Shown: positions 45,056 to 54,445, counted from the stretch's first letter. The stretch: 64,000 nucleotides of DNA from Lutimaribacter degradans (GCF_023703375.1 NZ_JAMQGO010000001.1:744001-808000); one strand, 5' to 3'. The notes: generated by a model not told the origin, from the letters alone. A program made the numbers and translations.

Positions 45056-45068
45056 CAGTAGCGCGACC

Positions 45069-45185
45069 ATGCGCCTCACCTCTTTCACCGATTACGGGCT
45101 GCACGTGCTGATGATCATGGCAGGCGAACCGGGCCAAGCCTTCACGGTTACCGATCTTGTCGGAAAGTTCCGCATTGCCGGTTGA
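45069..45185 (+). pseudogene. Truncated nsrR-like gene (Rrf2 family), N-terminal 38 codons
   Basis: The reading starts MRLTSFTDYGLHVLMIM and continues GEPGQAFTVTDLVGKFRIAG before a stop. This is the N-terminus of Rrf2-family NsrR, ending in the middle of the helix-turn-helix. The rest of the DNA-binding domain and the cysteines for the iron-sulfur centre are missing, and no other frame continues it. NsrR normally represses NO-response genes such as nnrS, its neighbour here. The break point coincides with the 3' end of a decayed gene on the other strand. Confidence 0.75.
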
Positions 45186-45402
45186 AGACCCGGCTGGCCG
45201 ATTGCGTCCATTGGCCGCATAACGCCTGACGCGCAACCAGCCCGATGGTGCCCCAGACGGCGTTACGCAGCGCCATGGCAAAGGCCGTGCGCATCTCGAA
45301 CGCGCCGCCACGGGCGACGTGCAGGCCAAACCCGGCAAAGACCAAGCAGGGGTCTGCCGCCCGAAACCACGGTCAGCACCCCAAAGACGATCGCAAGCCC
45401 CC
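45148..45402 (-). pseudogene. Decayed small membrane protein gene
   Basis: Two pieces in different frames on the leftward strand look like one small membrane protein: GLAIVFGVLTVVSGG (within 45355-45402) and LVFAGFGLHVARGG followed by AFEMRTAFAMALRNAVWGTI (45148-45345). The middle helices expected between them are missing. The 3' end runs into the nsrR fragment. Family recognition is by pattern only and is not certain. Confidence 0.45.
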
Positions 45403-45418
45403 CGCGACGCGACCTGTC

Positions 45419-46042
45419 TTACCTGGTTTTTCCATCCACCCTGCCCCCCTGGGCGGTCAGCAACGCCATTTGCACATCGAACAACCGAAGGCCCTCTTGC
45501 ACCAGCGAATGGCTACGCGCGCCCAGGCTCCAGCGGATCGCGACGCCCTGCACCAGTGATGTCAGCAAAACAGCTACGTCCGCCGCCTCCGTATCCGAGC
45601 GAAGCGTCCGCGCTGCCTGCAGGTCGCGTATCGCCGCAACAAGGCGTGACTGGTAGGCGCCCAGCACCCCCCGAAACACGTCACGCAGCGCCGGGTTATC
45701 CACCTGCAACTCGCGCGAAAACAGGATCGACGGCAAGGCGGGCGTTTCCGCGATGGCAGCAAGCTGCGCCCGGATCAGCGCCTTGAGCCGGGCTTGCGGT
45801 CCGCTGGCCGCGTTTTCGGCGGCAGCCCAACCATCCTGCAACCGCGCGGAGATATCCTGCGCAACAGCCAGCCAGAGCGCGCCCTTGGTGGGAAAGTGCC
45901 GGAACACCGCGGGCTGGCTGAGCCCCACGGCCCGCGCGACATCCGTCGTGCTGAGGCGGTCAGGCCCGATCTCATCGGCCAGCCGCAGCACCACGGCGAC
46001 GATCTGCGCCTTTCTTTGCTTCGCGTTTTGACGACCAGACAT
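45419..46042 (-). CDS. TetR/AcrR family repressor of the adjacent RND pump
   Basis: 207 residues. The N-terminal helix-turn-helix is LSTTDVARAVGLSQPAVFRHF. The C-terminal ligand domain is all-helical and ends with LVQEGLRLFDVQMALL. It is divergent from the RND genes, with a perfect 8-bp palindrome 13 bp before its start, so it probably represses both sides until a ligand binds. Confidence 0.92.
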   Translation of the reverse strand: MSGRQNAKQRKAQIVAVVLRLADEIGPDRLSTTDVARAVGLSQPAVFRHFPTKGALWLAVAQDISARLQDGWAAAENAASGPQARLKALIRAQLAAIAETPALPSILFSRELQVDNPALRDVFRGVLGAYQSRLVAAIRDLQAARTLRSDTEAADVAVLLTSLVQGVAIRWSLGARSHSLVQEGLRLFDVQMALLTAQGGRVDGKTR

Positions 46043-46054
46043 GTAACATCTCTT

Positions 46055-46074
46055 GTTAGTGATAACTCACTAAC
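46055..46074. promoter_or_regulatory. TetR operator
   Basis: GTTAGTGA-TAAC-TCACTAAC has perfect 8-bp arms and a 4-bp centre. It sits between the divergent TetR gene and the RND operon and has the size and symmetry of TetR-family operators. Confidence 0.8.
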
Positions 46075-46139
46075 CTAATATCCACTTAACCGCAACTTCA
46101 AAGCCGAGTCGCGACCCACCGGCCCAAAGGATCAGCGTC

Positions 46140-46325
46140 ATGCCCGCCAAAATTGCCCCAACCGCTTTTTCCCGCTTGCAGATCGCGGGGCAGACCGTAT
46201 TAAACGACGCCAGGTTGGCAGCCCGTAACAGTGGGACCGGCCGACCAAACGCGGCGCCCTCCCCGCTTGATCCGGTTTACCTGCCCGACAGCCCGCTGGC
46301 GTGGCTGCGCCGGGCACGGGGCTAA
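46140..46325 (+). CDS. Possible small protein leading the RND operon
   Basis: 61 codons, MPAKIAPTAFSRLQIAGQT onwards, with an AAAGGA site 9 bp upstream, which is better than the site of the following adaptor gene 4 bp downstream. No domain is recognised. It could be a leader peptide coupling translation of the adaptor, or a chance open frame. Confidence 0.4.
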   Translation: MPAKIAPTAFSRLQIAGQTVLNDARLAARNSGTGRPNAAPSPLDPVYLPDSPLAWLRRARG

Positions 46326-46329
46326 GCCC

Positions 46330-47628
46330 ATGCGCCTGGCCCCCCTTCTCGCGCTGCCGCCCATCGCCCTCGGACTTGCTGCGGCCGCCTGGATGATCGC
46401 ATCGGCCCCCGGACCCGCACAGGTTGACGGGGCAGCACCGGCCCTGCCCGTCCGGGTGATGACCGTCGCGGCAGAGGATATCCGCCCCACCGCCACCGTC
46501 TGGGGAAACCTGCGCGCCGCTGACACGTGGATCGCCGTGGCCGAGGTGCAGGGCGAGGTGGTCTGGCGCCATCCCGATCTTGAGCCGGGTCGCCTGATCC
46601 CGGCGGGGACCGAAGTGCTGCGCATCGACCCAACCGATTACGAGCTGGCCCTGGCCCAGGCCGAGGCTGACCTGGACGCCCTTGCTGCCGAAGACGCGCA
46701 ATTGCGTGCCGAGGCTGACAATACCGGCCGTATTCTTGATCTTGAGCGCGCGCGGTTGGCGTTGGCCGAGGCCGACCTGGACCGCACACGCAACCTGGCC
46801 GAACAGGGCACCGTTCCGCAGGCCCGCGCCGACGAGGCCGAACGCGCGACCCTTTTGTCCCGCCGCACGGTGACGGAACTGGAAAACACGTTGGCCCTGA
46901 TCCCGTCGCGCGCCGCGCGGATAACGGCGCAAATCGCGCGGACCCAAGCGGCCATAGACCGCGCGCGCCGGTCGCTTGACCGCACCGCGCTGCGTACCCC
47001 GTTCGACCTGCGCGTGACCGAGGTATCCGCCGAACAATTCCAGAATGTCGCGCCCGGACGGGTTCTGATCCGGGCCGACGGTATCGCGCGGGCCGAGGTC
47101 GTCGCGCATCTGCCAATCGAAAACTTTCGCCGCCTCGTGGGCGATGTGCCCGGGGGTGTCACCCTTGCCGACATGATGCGCGACCTTCCCGTAACGCAGA
47201 TCGCAGTAACGCTCAGCCCCCTGTCGGACCCCGCGCAACAATGGCCTGCCCGCGTGGCCCGGATCGAGGGCGGGCTGGATGCCCGCGCCCGTACTGTGCC
47301 TGTCGTTGTCACGGTCGATGACCCGTACGAGGGCGCGGACCCGCCCCGCCGTCTGCCGCTGGTGCCCAACATGCAGGTGCAGCTTTCCTTTTCGGGCGCG
47401 CCCCGGGCAGGTGCCATCGCGATCCCCGAGGCAGCACTGCATGGCACGATGGTGCGTGTGGCGGGCGAGGATGATCTGCTGGAATTGCGCCCCGTTACGG
47501 CCGGTTTTGCCAAAGAGGGTCGCGTCATCATCGCCGAGGGGCTGGCCCCCGGCGACCGCGTGGTGCTCGATGACATCGCCCCGGCCATCCCCGGCATGGC
47601 GCTGACGCCCGTCGAGGCCCCGGAATGA
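46330..47628 (+). CDS. RND efflux periplasmic adaptor (TetR-controlled pump)
   Basis: 432 residues, starting at MRLAPLLALPPIALGLAAAAW, an N-terminal membrane/signal segment. The lipoyl halves are split by a helical hairpin rich in Ala, Glu and Arg (DLERARLALAEADLDRTRNL), followed by RTPFDLRVTEVSAEQFQNVAPG and a barrel domain. It links the permease to an outer-membrane channel that is not encoded here. The stop overlaps the permease start (ATGA). Confidence 0.92.
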   Translation: MRLAPLLALPPIALGLAAAAWMIASAPGPAQVDGAAPALPVRVMTVAAEDIRPTATVWGNLRAADTWIAVAEVQGEVVWRHPDLEPGRLIPAGTEVLRIDPTDYELALAQAEADLDALAAEDAQLRAEADNTGRILDLERARLALAEADLDRTRNLAEQGTVPQARADEAERATLLSRRTVTELENTLALIPSRAARITAQIARTQAAIDRARRSLDRTALRTPFDLRVTEVSAEQFQNVAPGRVLIRADGIARAEVVAHLPIENFRRLVGDVPGGVTLADMMRDLPVTQIAVTLSPLSDPAQQWPARVARIEGGLDARARTVPVVVTVDDPYEGADPPRRLPLVPNMQVQLSFSGAPRAGAIAIPEAALHGTMVRVAGEDDLLELRPVTAGFAKEGRVIIAEGLAPGDRVVLDDIAPAIPGMALTPVEAPE

Positions 47629-50600
47629 TCCACTGGTTCACCGGCCACCCGACGGCGGGCAACCTTCTGCTGCTGTTGATCCTTGCCGCCGGCGTTTTTG
47701 CCGCACCGGGCCTCTTGCGCGAAACCTTCCCCGATTTCCGCGCGGTCGAGGCCGAGGTCACCGTGCCCTATCGCGGCGCCGCCGCCGAGGATGTGGAGGC
47801 CGCGATCTGCGCGCCGCTCTGGGACGGGGTTCAGGTGGTCGAGGGGCTGGAGACACTGACCTGCACCGCGCAGACCGGCCGCGCCCGCGCCGTGGCGACC
47901 ATGGCCCCCGGCAATGACGCGCTGCGTTTTGTCAATTCGCTGCGCACCGAAGTGTCGGCCATCGACAGCTTTCCCGACCGTGCTGACCCGGCCATCGTGC
48001 GTGAATTGCACCGCTCCGATCCGGTCACGTCGGTCGCCATCTCGGGCGAACTGCCGCTGGGCGAACTTGATCGCTACGCCGACGACCTGGCCGACCGGCT
48101 GACCGCCCTGCCCGGTGTCGCCACCGTAACCCGCGGGGGCCTTGGCACAAGGACGCTGTCAATCACGGCGGATCGTGCTGTTCTCGACAGTCACGGGCTG
48201 ACCGCCGCCGCCCTGGCCACGGCCATCGCAGCACAAAATATCGACCTGCCCACCGGCACACTGGAGGGGCCGGGTGCTGACATCACGCTGCGCTTCACCG
48301 CCGAACGCGACACGGCCACAGCGCTTGCCACGATCCCCGTGCTCGTCCTGCCGAATGGCGCGACCCTGACGCTGGGCGACGTGGCGGTGATCGAGGAACG
48401 CTTCGAGCCGCCGCAGGACCGCGCCTTTGTCGATGGCACACCCGCCATCTTGATCGACGTGTCCAAGGCGCTTGATGCCGACGCGCTGCGCGTGCTCGAC
48501 GGGGTCGCGGCGCTGGTGGCCGGGGAAACGGCCCGCCTGCCCGACACGATCACGGTCGAAGTGGTGCAGGATGTGACCTCCATCATCCGCGACCGGCTGT
48601 TGATGCTGGTGCAAAACGGGGTGATTGGCCTTGTTCTGGTCGTCGCCGTGATGAGCCTGTTCTTCCGCCCCGGTTTCGCGATCTGGGCCGCGATGGGGCT
48701 GCCCGTGGCCTTTGCCGGCGCCTTCGTCTGGATGGGGTTGACCGGGCTAAGCCTGAACATGATGACGCTCGTGGCGCTTTTGATGGCGATCGGGATCGTG
48801 ATGGACGATTCCATCGTGATCGCGGATTCCATCGCGGTGCATGCCGCCAAGCGGGCTACGGTGGAGAGCGTGGCCGCGGGCGTCGCCGCCGTGGCGCCTG
48901 GCGTGATCTCCTCCTTCCTGACGACGCTGGCGGTATTCTTGCCTCTGGCCTTTCTGGCGGGCGAGCTGGGCGCGGTGCTGGAGGTTCTGCCGGTTGTCCT
49001 TCTGGCCGCACTTGCCGCCTCGTTGATCGAGGCGTTCCTGATCCTGCCCCACCACCTGAAAGGCGGGATGAAGGAAGCCGCTCCGTCACGGTTTCGCGTT
49101 CGTTTCGATACAGGGTTCGATGCCCTGCGCGAGCGTGGCGTCGGTCGTCTGGCCGATTTCGCGATCCGCTGGCGCTGGCTGGTCGCGGGGCTGGCCATCG
49201 GCGCGCTGATCTTGACCGTGGGCGCCCTTGGTGGCGGCGTGGTCAAGCGCGAGGCGATGCCCGAGATCGACGGCGACGTGCTGGAGGCGCGGATCCTGCT
49301 GCCCGCGGGCACACCGCTGGCGCGCACCACAGAGGCGGTCGCGCAGGTCGAAGAGGCGCTCGACCGCGTGAACGCCCGCCTGACCCCCGACCAACCCGAA
49401 GCGCAACCGCTTGTCATCCGCCGCATCACCCGGCTGGGCCGCAACCTTTCCGCCGGCGAGACCGGCGCCCATGTCGCCACCGTGGCGGTGGACCTTCTGG
49501 GGGCCGAAACGCGCAGCAGCACACTGGACGACATCGCGACGCTGTGGCGCGCGGAAATCGGCCCCCTGCCCGGCGTCACCTCGCTGATCCTGACCGAGCC
49601 GGGGATCGGCCCGCAGGGCATCGCGGTGGAACTGCGCCTGGCCCATCCCGACCTTGCCACGCTGGAAGAGGCGGGCCGCGCCACGCTGGCCGAGTTGGAG
49701 AGCTATGCAGGCGTGCGAAACGCGATCCTCGACCTGCGCCCGGGCGCGCCCGAGCTGCGGCTGAACCTGTCGCCGGGCGCCGAGGCGCTGGGGCTGACCG
49801 CCACGGATGTGGCCGGGCAGTTGCGCGCGGCCTTTCTTGGCACGCAATTGTCGGAAATCCGGCGCGGCGACCTGGCGTGGGATCTGGAGGTGCGACTGGC
49901 CGATGGTGACCGTGCCGCCCGCGCCGACCTGAGCGCCTTGGAAATCGCCCTGCCCGGTGGCGACACCGTGCCGCTGGCGAGCATCGCGACCATCGCCGAG
50001 GCGCGCGGATGGGGCAGTATCACGCGGCGGAATGGTTTGCGTACGCTGACCATATCGGCGGATGTCGACGGGCGGGTCGGCAATGCCGACGCGATCACGG
50101 CACGGCTGGCAGCCGGTTTTCTGCCCGATCTGGCGGCGGCCACCCCTGGCCTCACGCATGAAATCGGCGGGCAAGCCGCCAATTCGGCGGAAACCGTCGG
50201 CTCGATCTTGCGTGGCTTCCTGATCGGGTTGGTGGGCATCTACCTTGTTCTCAGCTTCCAGTTCCGCAGCTATGTCGAGCCGCTGATCGTGATGATCACC
50301 ATACCGCTGGCATTCCTGGGGGTTATCTGGGGTCACGTCCTGATGGGCTACAACATTTCCATGCCATCGCTGGTAGGTGCGGCCTCGCTGGCGGGAATCG
50401 TGGTAAACAACGCGATCCTGCTGGTGGGTGTCATCAATACCCGACGCGCCGACGGTCTGTCGGCCGCGCACGCCGCCGGCGAGGCCGTACGCGCCCGGTT
50501 CCGCCCGATCTTCGTATCGGTTTCGACCACGATCATGGGCATGGCGCCCCTGTTGCTGGAAACATCGACCCAGGCGCAATCGCTGAAGCCGCTGGTGATG

Positions 50601-50726
50601 TCGGTCGTTTTCGGGCTGCTGGCGGCCACCGTGCTGATCCTGCTGGTCTTGCCCGCGTTCTATGCGGCGCTGGAGGATATCCGGCCGCGAAAACCGGCCA
50701 ACGCCACGGGCCCTGAACACCACTGA
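47625..50726 (+). CDS. RND efflux transporter permease (TetR-controlled pump)
   Basis: 1033 residues, the normal size. The first helix follows MIHWFTGHPTAGNLLLLL, and the helix-4 motif AIGIVMDDSIVIADSIAV keeps both proton-relay aspartates, unlike the permease at 822-4673. The second half shows AGIVVNNAILLVGVINTRRA and the usual large periplasmic loops. It exports a hydrophobic or toxic compound of unknown identity. It is the last gene of the TetR-controlled unit. Confidence 0.94.
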   Translation: MIHWFTGHPTAGNLLLLLILAAGVFAAPGLLRETFPDFRAVEAEVTVPYRGAAAEDVEAAICAPLWDGVQVVEGLETLTCTAQTGRARAVATMAPGNDALRFVNSLRTEVSAIDSFPDRADPAIVRELHRSDPVTSVAISGELPLGELDRYADDLADRLTALPGVATVTRGGLGTRTLSITADRAVLDSHGLTAAALATAIAAQNIDLPTGTLEGPGADITLRFTAERDTATALATIPVLVLPNGATLTLGDVAVIEERFEPPQDRAFVDGTPAILIDVSKALDADALRVLDGVAALVAGETARLPDTITVEVVQDVTSIIRDRLLMLVQNGVIGLVLVVAVMSLFFRPGFAIWAAMGLPVAFAGAFVWMGLTGLSLNMMTLVALLMAIGIVMDDSIVIADSIAVHAAKRATVESVAAGVAAVAPGVISSFLTTLAVFLPLAFLAGELGAVLEVLPVVLLAALAASLIEAFLILPHHLKGGMKEAAPSRFRVRFDTGFDALRERGVGRLADFAIRWRWLVAGLAIGALILTVGALGGGVVKREAMPEIDGDVLEARILLPAGTPLARTTEAVAQVEEALDRVNARLTPDQPEAQPLVIRRITRLGRNLSAGETGAHVATVAVDLLGAETRSSTLDDIATLWRAEIGPLPGVTSLILTEPGIGPQGIAVELRLAHPDLATLEEAGRATLAELESYAGVRNAILDLRPGAPELRLNLSPGAEALGLTATDVAGQLRAAFLGTQLSEIRRGDLAWDLEVRLADGDRAARADLSALEIALPGGDTVPLASIATIAEARGWGSITRRNGLRTLTISADVDGRVGNADAITARLAAGFLPDLAAATPGLTHEIGGQAANSAETVGSILRGFLIGLVGIYLVLSFQFRSYVEPLIVMITIPLAFLGVIWGHVLMGYNISMPSLVGAASLAGIVVNNAILLVGVINTRRADGLSAAHAAGEAVRARFRPIFVSVSTTIMGMAPLLLETSTQAQSLKPLVMSVVFGLLAATVLILLVLPAFYAALEDIRPRKPANATGPEHH

Positions 50727-50920
50727 TCCGGGCCGCTTTCCCGCGGGGGGTGTCGAACCGTCACCCGATCATCAGAGGTGCAACCGCACCGGCGAAACAA
50801 GCCCCCCTTGCCTGGGGATGGTATGCGCCGACCGTTCGAACCTTCATGCTGGACAGAGTGGCGCAAGCGCCTGGCAATGAACGGTTCACGCGCGCGGAAC
50901 ATGCGCGCCTATGGTGAAGA

Positions 50921-51400
50921 TCACTTGGGCAGTCTAAGCAAGGCCGCTGCCGCAAGCGCGTGTTCCTTTTGGTGAAAGTCGCCCCGGAAGGTGTCATCAT
51001 CCCTGACCTCCCAAATACCGTTTCTTTCAATCACCCGAACCCTGTCGGGCTGCGCCGAAGGGTCTTCGGTAGGACCGGATGAAACCTCGGCGCCTTGCGC
51101 CGGCCCGAAAGCCTCTCCGGTCACTTTCGGTTCGTTGGGCCGCGTTGCAGAAGGTTCGTCAAGGAGCATGATCTCGCGAATGAACGCCTCTGCGTAATCA
51201 TCGGTCTCGCGGTGGTCGTGTTCGTGCTGGACCATGTTCATCGGTTCCACGAACCTTTCCTTCAAATGGTTGATGAACCGGGGTTCGGTTCGGGCCATGT
51301 AGGCGATCAGGGCCTGCAATATCCTTTCATGGGCCAGCACCCGCCGTTCCAGGTCGGTCTGCTCGGCTGCCGTCTTGGACTTGTTTTCGACAGGTTTCAT
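50921..51400 (-). CDS. Uncharacterised two-part protein with a C-terminal DUF2188-like segment
   Basis: 159 residues with a strong GGAGG site. The N-terminal half is helical and charged (LERRVLAHERILQALIAYMA), possibly a coiled coil. The middle is Pro/Glu-rich and probably disordered. The C-terminus VRVIERNGIWEVRDDDTFRG then KEHALAAAALL resembles small DUF2188-type domains. No function is assigned. It opens the accessory island, and a recurrent motif lies 130 bp upstream. Confidence 0.75.
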   Translation of the reverse strand: MKPVENKSKTAAEQTDLERRVLAHERILQALIAYMARTEPRFINHLKERFVEPMNMVQHEHDHRETDDYAEAFIREIMLLDEPSATRPNEPKVTGEAFGPAQGAEVSSGPTEDPSAQPDRVRVIERNGIWEVRDDDTFRGDFHQKEHALAAAALLRLPK

Positions 51401-51529
51401 GGTTTTTCATCCTCCATGTTTTGGAAATGCGACCCCGGATGGCAGGTGTTCACGCGATTGCACGTTGGCTATCGCCTGCGGACGGTGCCGATCATCCGGT
51501 TTATTCATCATCCGGGCCGGGGGCGTTTA

Positions 51530-51543
51530 CTGACGCAGGTTAG
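51530..51543 (-). promoter_or_regulatory. Recurrent island motif, copy 1
   Basis: On the leftward strand the sequence is CTAACCTGCGTCAG, 130 bp upstream of the gene at 50921-51400. An identical copy occurs at 54357-54370 and a variant at 54446-54459. The function is unknown. Confidence 0.4.
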
Positions 51544-51612
51544 GATGTTGCAAAACATAAAGGCGTATTCCGCCAGAAAGGCGTCTTGATCGGAACCGTG
51601 TGAAACGGCACG

Positions 51613-52095
51613 TCATCGGTTCGCCTGCCTGCTGACAGCCCAGATGATCACGAGCGCGGAAAATGACAAGAACAGTATGGCGGTCGCCTCGATAAGAATG
51701 TTGACCGGCGCCATTTCCTTGCCCTGCAAGACCACCAGGCGTCCGACCGCGGTGATGGCAATGAAAATCGGATAGACGAAAACGGAATTGTGCCTGGCAT
51801 AGTAAACCGAGACCATGCCGATCACTTCGAGATACAGAAACATCAACAGGATATCGGCCAGAAGGATCGTCCCCAGCCGATATATGGCCACTATTTCAAA
51901 GGCGACTGCAACAAGCGTCATGACCACGATGACCACAAGAAGCAGCCGTTCGATCATGTGGAACAGGCCCAGGGCAAACAGCCTTTCGCTGCGCCCTGCC
52001 CCGTTGTTTGAGCGCTGGTCGCCGCCCATCTCGATTCCTGTTGCACCCTGCGGGCCTTTCGAGCGCCCCTTGTTCATGAACATGGATTGCCCCAT
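51613..52095 (-). CDS. PsiE family membrane protein
   Basis: 160 residues: a hydrophilic N-terminus and four helices with the PsiE pattern FHMIERLLLVVIVVMTLVAV and LMFLYLEVIGMVSVYY. In E. coli psiE is induced by phosphate starvation; its activity is unknown. Met5 or Met7 could also be the start. It begins 5 bp after the broken hflK-like gene and is probably co-transcribed with it. Confidence 0.88.
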   Translation of the reverse strand: MGQSMFMNKGRSKGPQGATGIEMGGDQRSNNGAGRSERLFALGLFHMIERLLLVVIVVMTLVAVAFEIVAIYRLGTILLADILLMFLYLEVIGMVSVYYARHNSVFVYPIFIAITAVGRLVVLQGKEMAPVNILIEATAILFLSFSALVIIWAVSRQANR

Positions 52096-52100
52096 TTCCC

Positions 52101-53083
52101 CTATCTGACCGGCTCGTCCGGTGCCGACGCATTGCTGCCATTGCCCAGCGTGGTGGGATCACCGAACGCGCTGGGTTCGGTCCGCATTCCACGAAGAAAT
52201 CCGAAAAGGTCGCTATCCGTCGTCAAAACGAGTGTCGTGCCATCGCCGATCATGTCGTCATTGGCCTGCATGGTCCGCGTGAAGTCATAGAACTCCATGG
52301 AAACCGCATCGACATCGAGGCGCCCGCGCAGTTCTCGGCCGCATAGCCCTCGGCCTCGTTGAACGACGCCAGAACGGGTTGGGGCGGATTGATGTTTTTC
52401 AACTGCACCTGGTCGATGCCGATCCTCATCGCGTATTTCGTGGTCAGTTCCTGCATCTTGAGCAAGACTTCGCGCTCGATTTCCTGACGGCCGACGGTGA
52501 TGACCTCGTCAACCGTTCTTTCCCCTACCACCGCGCGCATGACGGATTCGGACACGTAGCGCAGGGTTACGCTCGGCTCGCGCACTTCGAAGAGAAGTTT
52601 GCGGGGTTCAGAAATCCGGGATTGCATGGCCCGTTCCACCAGCGCGGCGTCAAGATCGGCTGTGACGATCTCGGACTCGCGGCGCCCGTCCGTGGGGCTT
52701 TGGTAGGGATCGGTGGCACCCGGTGTCGTGAAACCGAACTCTTGTTTGAACTGGCGTTTGACCGGCACCTGCGTGGTTGCGTCGATCCCGATGGGATTCT
52801 TGAAATGCAATCCGGGCGGCACTTCCGCCGAGTATTTTCCGAAACGCTGCACGATGGCGACGTAATCACTGGGCACCGTGGAATAGGAAGACCAAGCCCC
52901 AACGGCCACAAGCGCGATCAAAAGCCCGAACACCACCCGCTTCACCTGCGGCGAACCGCCTGGCAGCATTTCGTTCAACCCAGCGCGACCGCGCCCAGGA
53001 ATTGCGTGGATCTCGGGCGGGCCGCGTTTGTGCTGTTGTTTCCAAGGCCCGGCATCGCCGGGTCCATTGTCATCGGATGGCAT
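52101..53083 (-). pseudogene. Frameshifted, internally deleted HflK/SPFH-type membrane protein gene
   Basis: The first frame (52250-53083, 277 codons) gives a normal N-terminal half: a membrane helix, then YVAIVQRFGKYSAEVPPGLHF, VREPSVTLRYVSESVMRAVVG and RTVDEVITVGRQEIEREVL, up to PPQPVLASFNEAEGYAAE. It then runs out of frame. The expected C-terminus continues in another frame as ELRGRLDVDAVSMEFYDF and VLTTDSDLFGFLRG, ending at 52101. The coiled-coil stretch normally found between SFNE and EAEGYA is also missing. HflK partners HflC in controlling FtsH; no hflC is adjacent. Confidence 0.8.
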
Positions 53084-53166
53084 TGACCGTTCCCCTTCTC
53101 GGTGTCGTCAGGTGACGCGTCGCGGGCCGTTGCGGCTGATGGCGCGATGGGCTTTGCGTTATCCAG

Positions 53167-53652
53167 TCAGGTTGCGACCGGCATGCCTTCGTTCTCGGCA
53201 GCCCTGACCGATGCCTCGTATTGACGGGTCTTGGTTGATTTCCCGAGCCCCCGCACATCGTCCCCGTCAGGTGCATTGAATGCACCGGAATAGATGTGCC
53301 TTATCTGCGCCGCGCTGAAACCGTCGGCCTGCATCACCAGCAAGACGAGCGGATCGCCAAGCATCTCTTCAAGAAAAGTATCTGTCAGCGCCTTTCCCGT
53401 CGCCGTGTCCCTTGCGCGTGCCCGGTCGAGGTCGGCAAGCGAGACGGCCAACACCCTGGCAAGCCCGGGATGTGTTTCCCGCGTATGGAGCTTCATGAAA
53501 ACCGAGGCTTTCCATGCCTCCGGGTCCAGCCGACCGGGGGGGGCACATTGTTCGGTGTCGATCTCGTAGGCGCCCGCGGGAAGCATTTCGTCGAACCCCG
53601 GCACGCTGAAGGGATGTTCGAATGTGGCAATCGTGGTCTTGGTCAGGGTCAT
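53167..53652 (-). CDS. Conserved hypothetical protein
   Basis: 161 residues from MTLTKTTIATFEHPFSV. The pattern FEHPFSVPGFDEMLPAGAYEI is recognisable from hypothetical proteins of Rhizobiales and Rhodobacterales, followed by a beta-rich segment (WKASVFMKLHTRETHPG) and a helical C-terminal half. There is no signal peptide or membrane helix. The function is unknown. Confidence 0.75.
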   Translation of the reverse strand: MTLTKTTIATFEHPFSVPGFDEMLPAGAYEIDTEQCAPPGRLDPEAWKASVFMKLHTRETHPGLARVLAVSLADLDRARARDTATGKALTDTFLEEMLGDPLVLLVMQADGFSAAQIRHIYSGAFNAPDGDDVRGLGKSTKTRQYEASVRAAENEGMPVAT

Positions 53653-53766
53653 TGGTGGTTTCCTTTGATGTCGCGCGTGTCGGGCTGTTGTCTTGCGCGG
53701 CGAATGCGCCCTGCCATGCCATGGCTGTTCGCAGGGCAAGAGGCCGCGCCGCGGGGTGCCCGATGC

Positions 53767-54111
53767 TCAGAGATCCAGTTCTTGCAGGCAGGCCCGGGCA
53801 ATATCGCGATCCGGGGCATCGCTTCCGGGCATCGTCGCCCAGCCGGCCTCCATCAGGGCGTCGCGCCTTTTATAGGCCGAGACGGCGCGTATCGTTTCAA
53901 GCTTTTCCGCGCGCGCCGGGTCTGACCGCGCCATGTCGAGGCAGACAGGCACCATCGAGGCAACGACATCGTCATGCGACATGGACATTGCCCTGTCATG
54001 CGCGGTGCTGCCGGTTACCCAGCCGCCCCAGGTGAAGCCGACAATGCCGACAAAGGCGGCGCCGATCAGCGCACCGTAAATGCCCGGCGCGAGCCATTCG
54101 GGAGTGTTCAT
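53767..54111 (-). CDS. Hypothetical membrane-anchored protein
   Basis: 114 residues. One N-terminal helix (GIYGALIGAAFVGIVGFTWGGWVTG) anchors a short helical domain with two cysteines (VPVCLDMARSDPARAEKL and ARACLQELDL). Similar small proteins are common as unnamed genes in alphaproteobacteria. It lies in the island of stress-type genes. The function is unknown. Confidence 0.75.
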   Translation of the reverse strand: MNTPEWLAPGIYGALIGAAFVGIVGFTWGGWVTGSTAHDRAMSMSHDDVVASMVPVCLDMARSDPARAEKLETIRAVSAYKRRDALMEAGWATMPGSDAPDRDIARACLQELDL

Positions 54112-54356
54112 TTCAAGTCCTCCAGCGGGAAAAAGCGCCGCCTCGCTTTAATGTGTCGGGTCGTGTGCGTGCCTGGTTCCATGTGGTCAGCACGCCAGGG
54201 GTCTGGTCGTGGTCGTGACGCGAAACCAATGTCTTGGGGTCGTCGTGGCGCTCTGTTCGATGCTTGACAGTCGCGATCGCAGAGATCCCGCGTCACCGCC
54301 GCCACCGGGCCGATCAAACGATTACGCTCTTGTACACCGGCGTGGCCTTTCGGGTG

Positions 54357-54370
54357 CTGACGCAGGTTAG
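54357..54370 (-). promoter_or_regulatory. Recurrent island motif, copy 2
   Basis: CTAACCTGCGTCAG on the leftward strand, identical to copy 1 at 51530-51543, 245 bp upstream of the gene at 53767-54111. Confidence 0.4.
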
Positions 54371-54445
54371 CCCACTTGAAACGCGGTGGCGGCACCGCCC
54401 GTTCGCAGGCCGTGGAATCAACGCCACCCGATATGCGCGGCGACG

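Larger units (their letters stand above)
44745..45068. other. Intergenic region upstream of nnrS and the nsrR remnant
   Basis: A 324-bp gene-free stretch. It holds the nnrS leader hairpin (44766-44806), a GGTTGA-N5-TCAACC inverted repeat (44834-44850) that is 1 bp shorter than an NNR box, and AT-rich sequence with an NsrR-box-like palindrome near the nsrR fragment. No reading frame looked real. Confidence 0.6.

Noticed and set aside
46231..46329. Earlier GTG start for the RND adaptor at 46231
   Set aside because: It lacks a ribosome binding site, and the hydrophobic signal segment begins at MRLAPLLALPP (46330).
50727..50920. Possible gene or terminator between the RND permease and the gene at 50921
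   Set aside because: Only weak short stems and no coding pattern were seen.
54108..54395. A 95-codon leftward frame in the island
   Set aside because: No ribosome binding site, Arg/Pro-rich shadow-like composition and no recognisable pattern.
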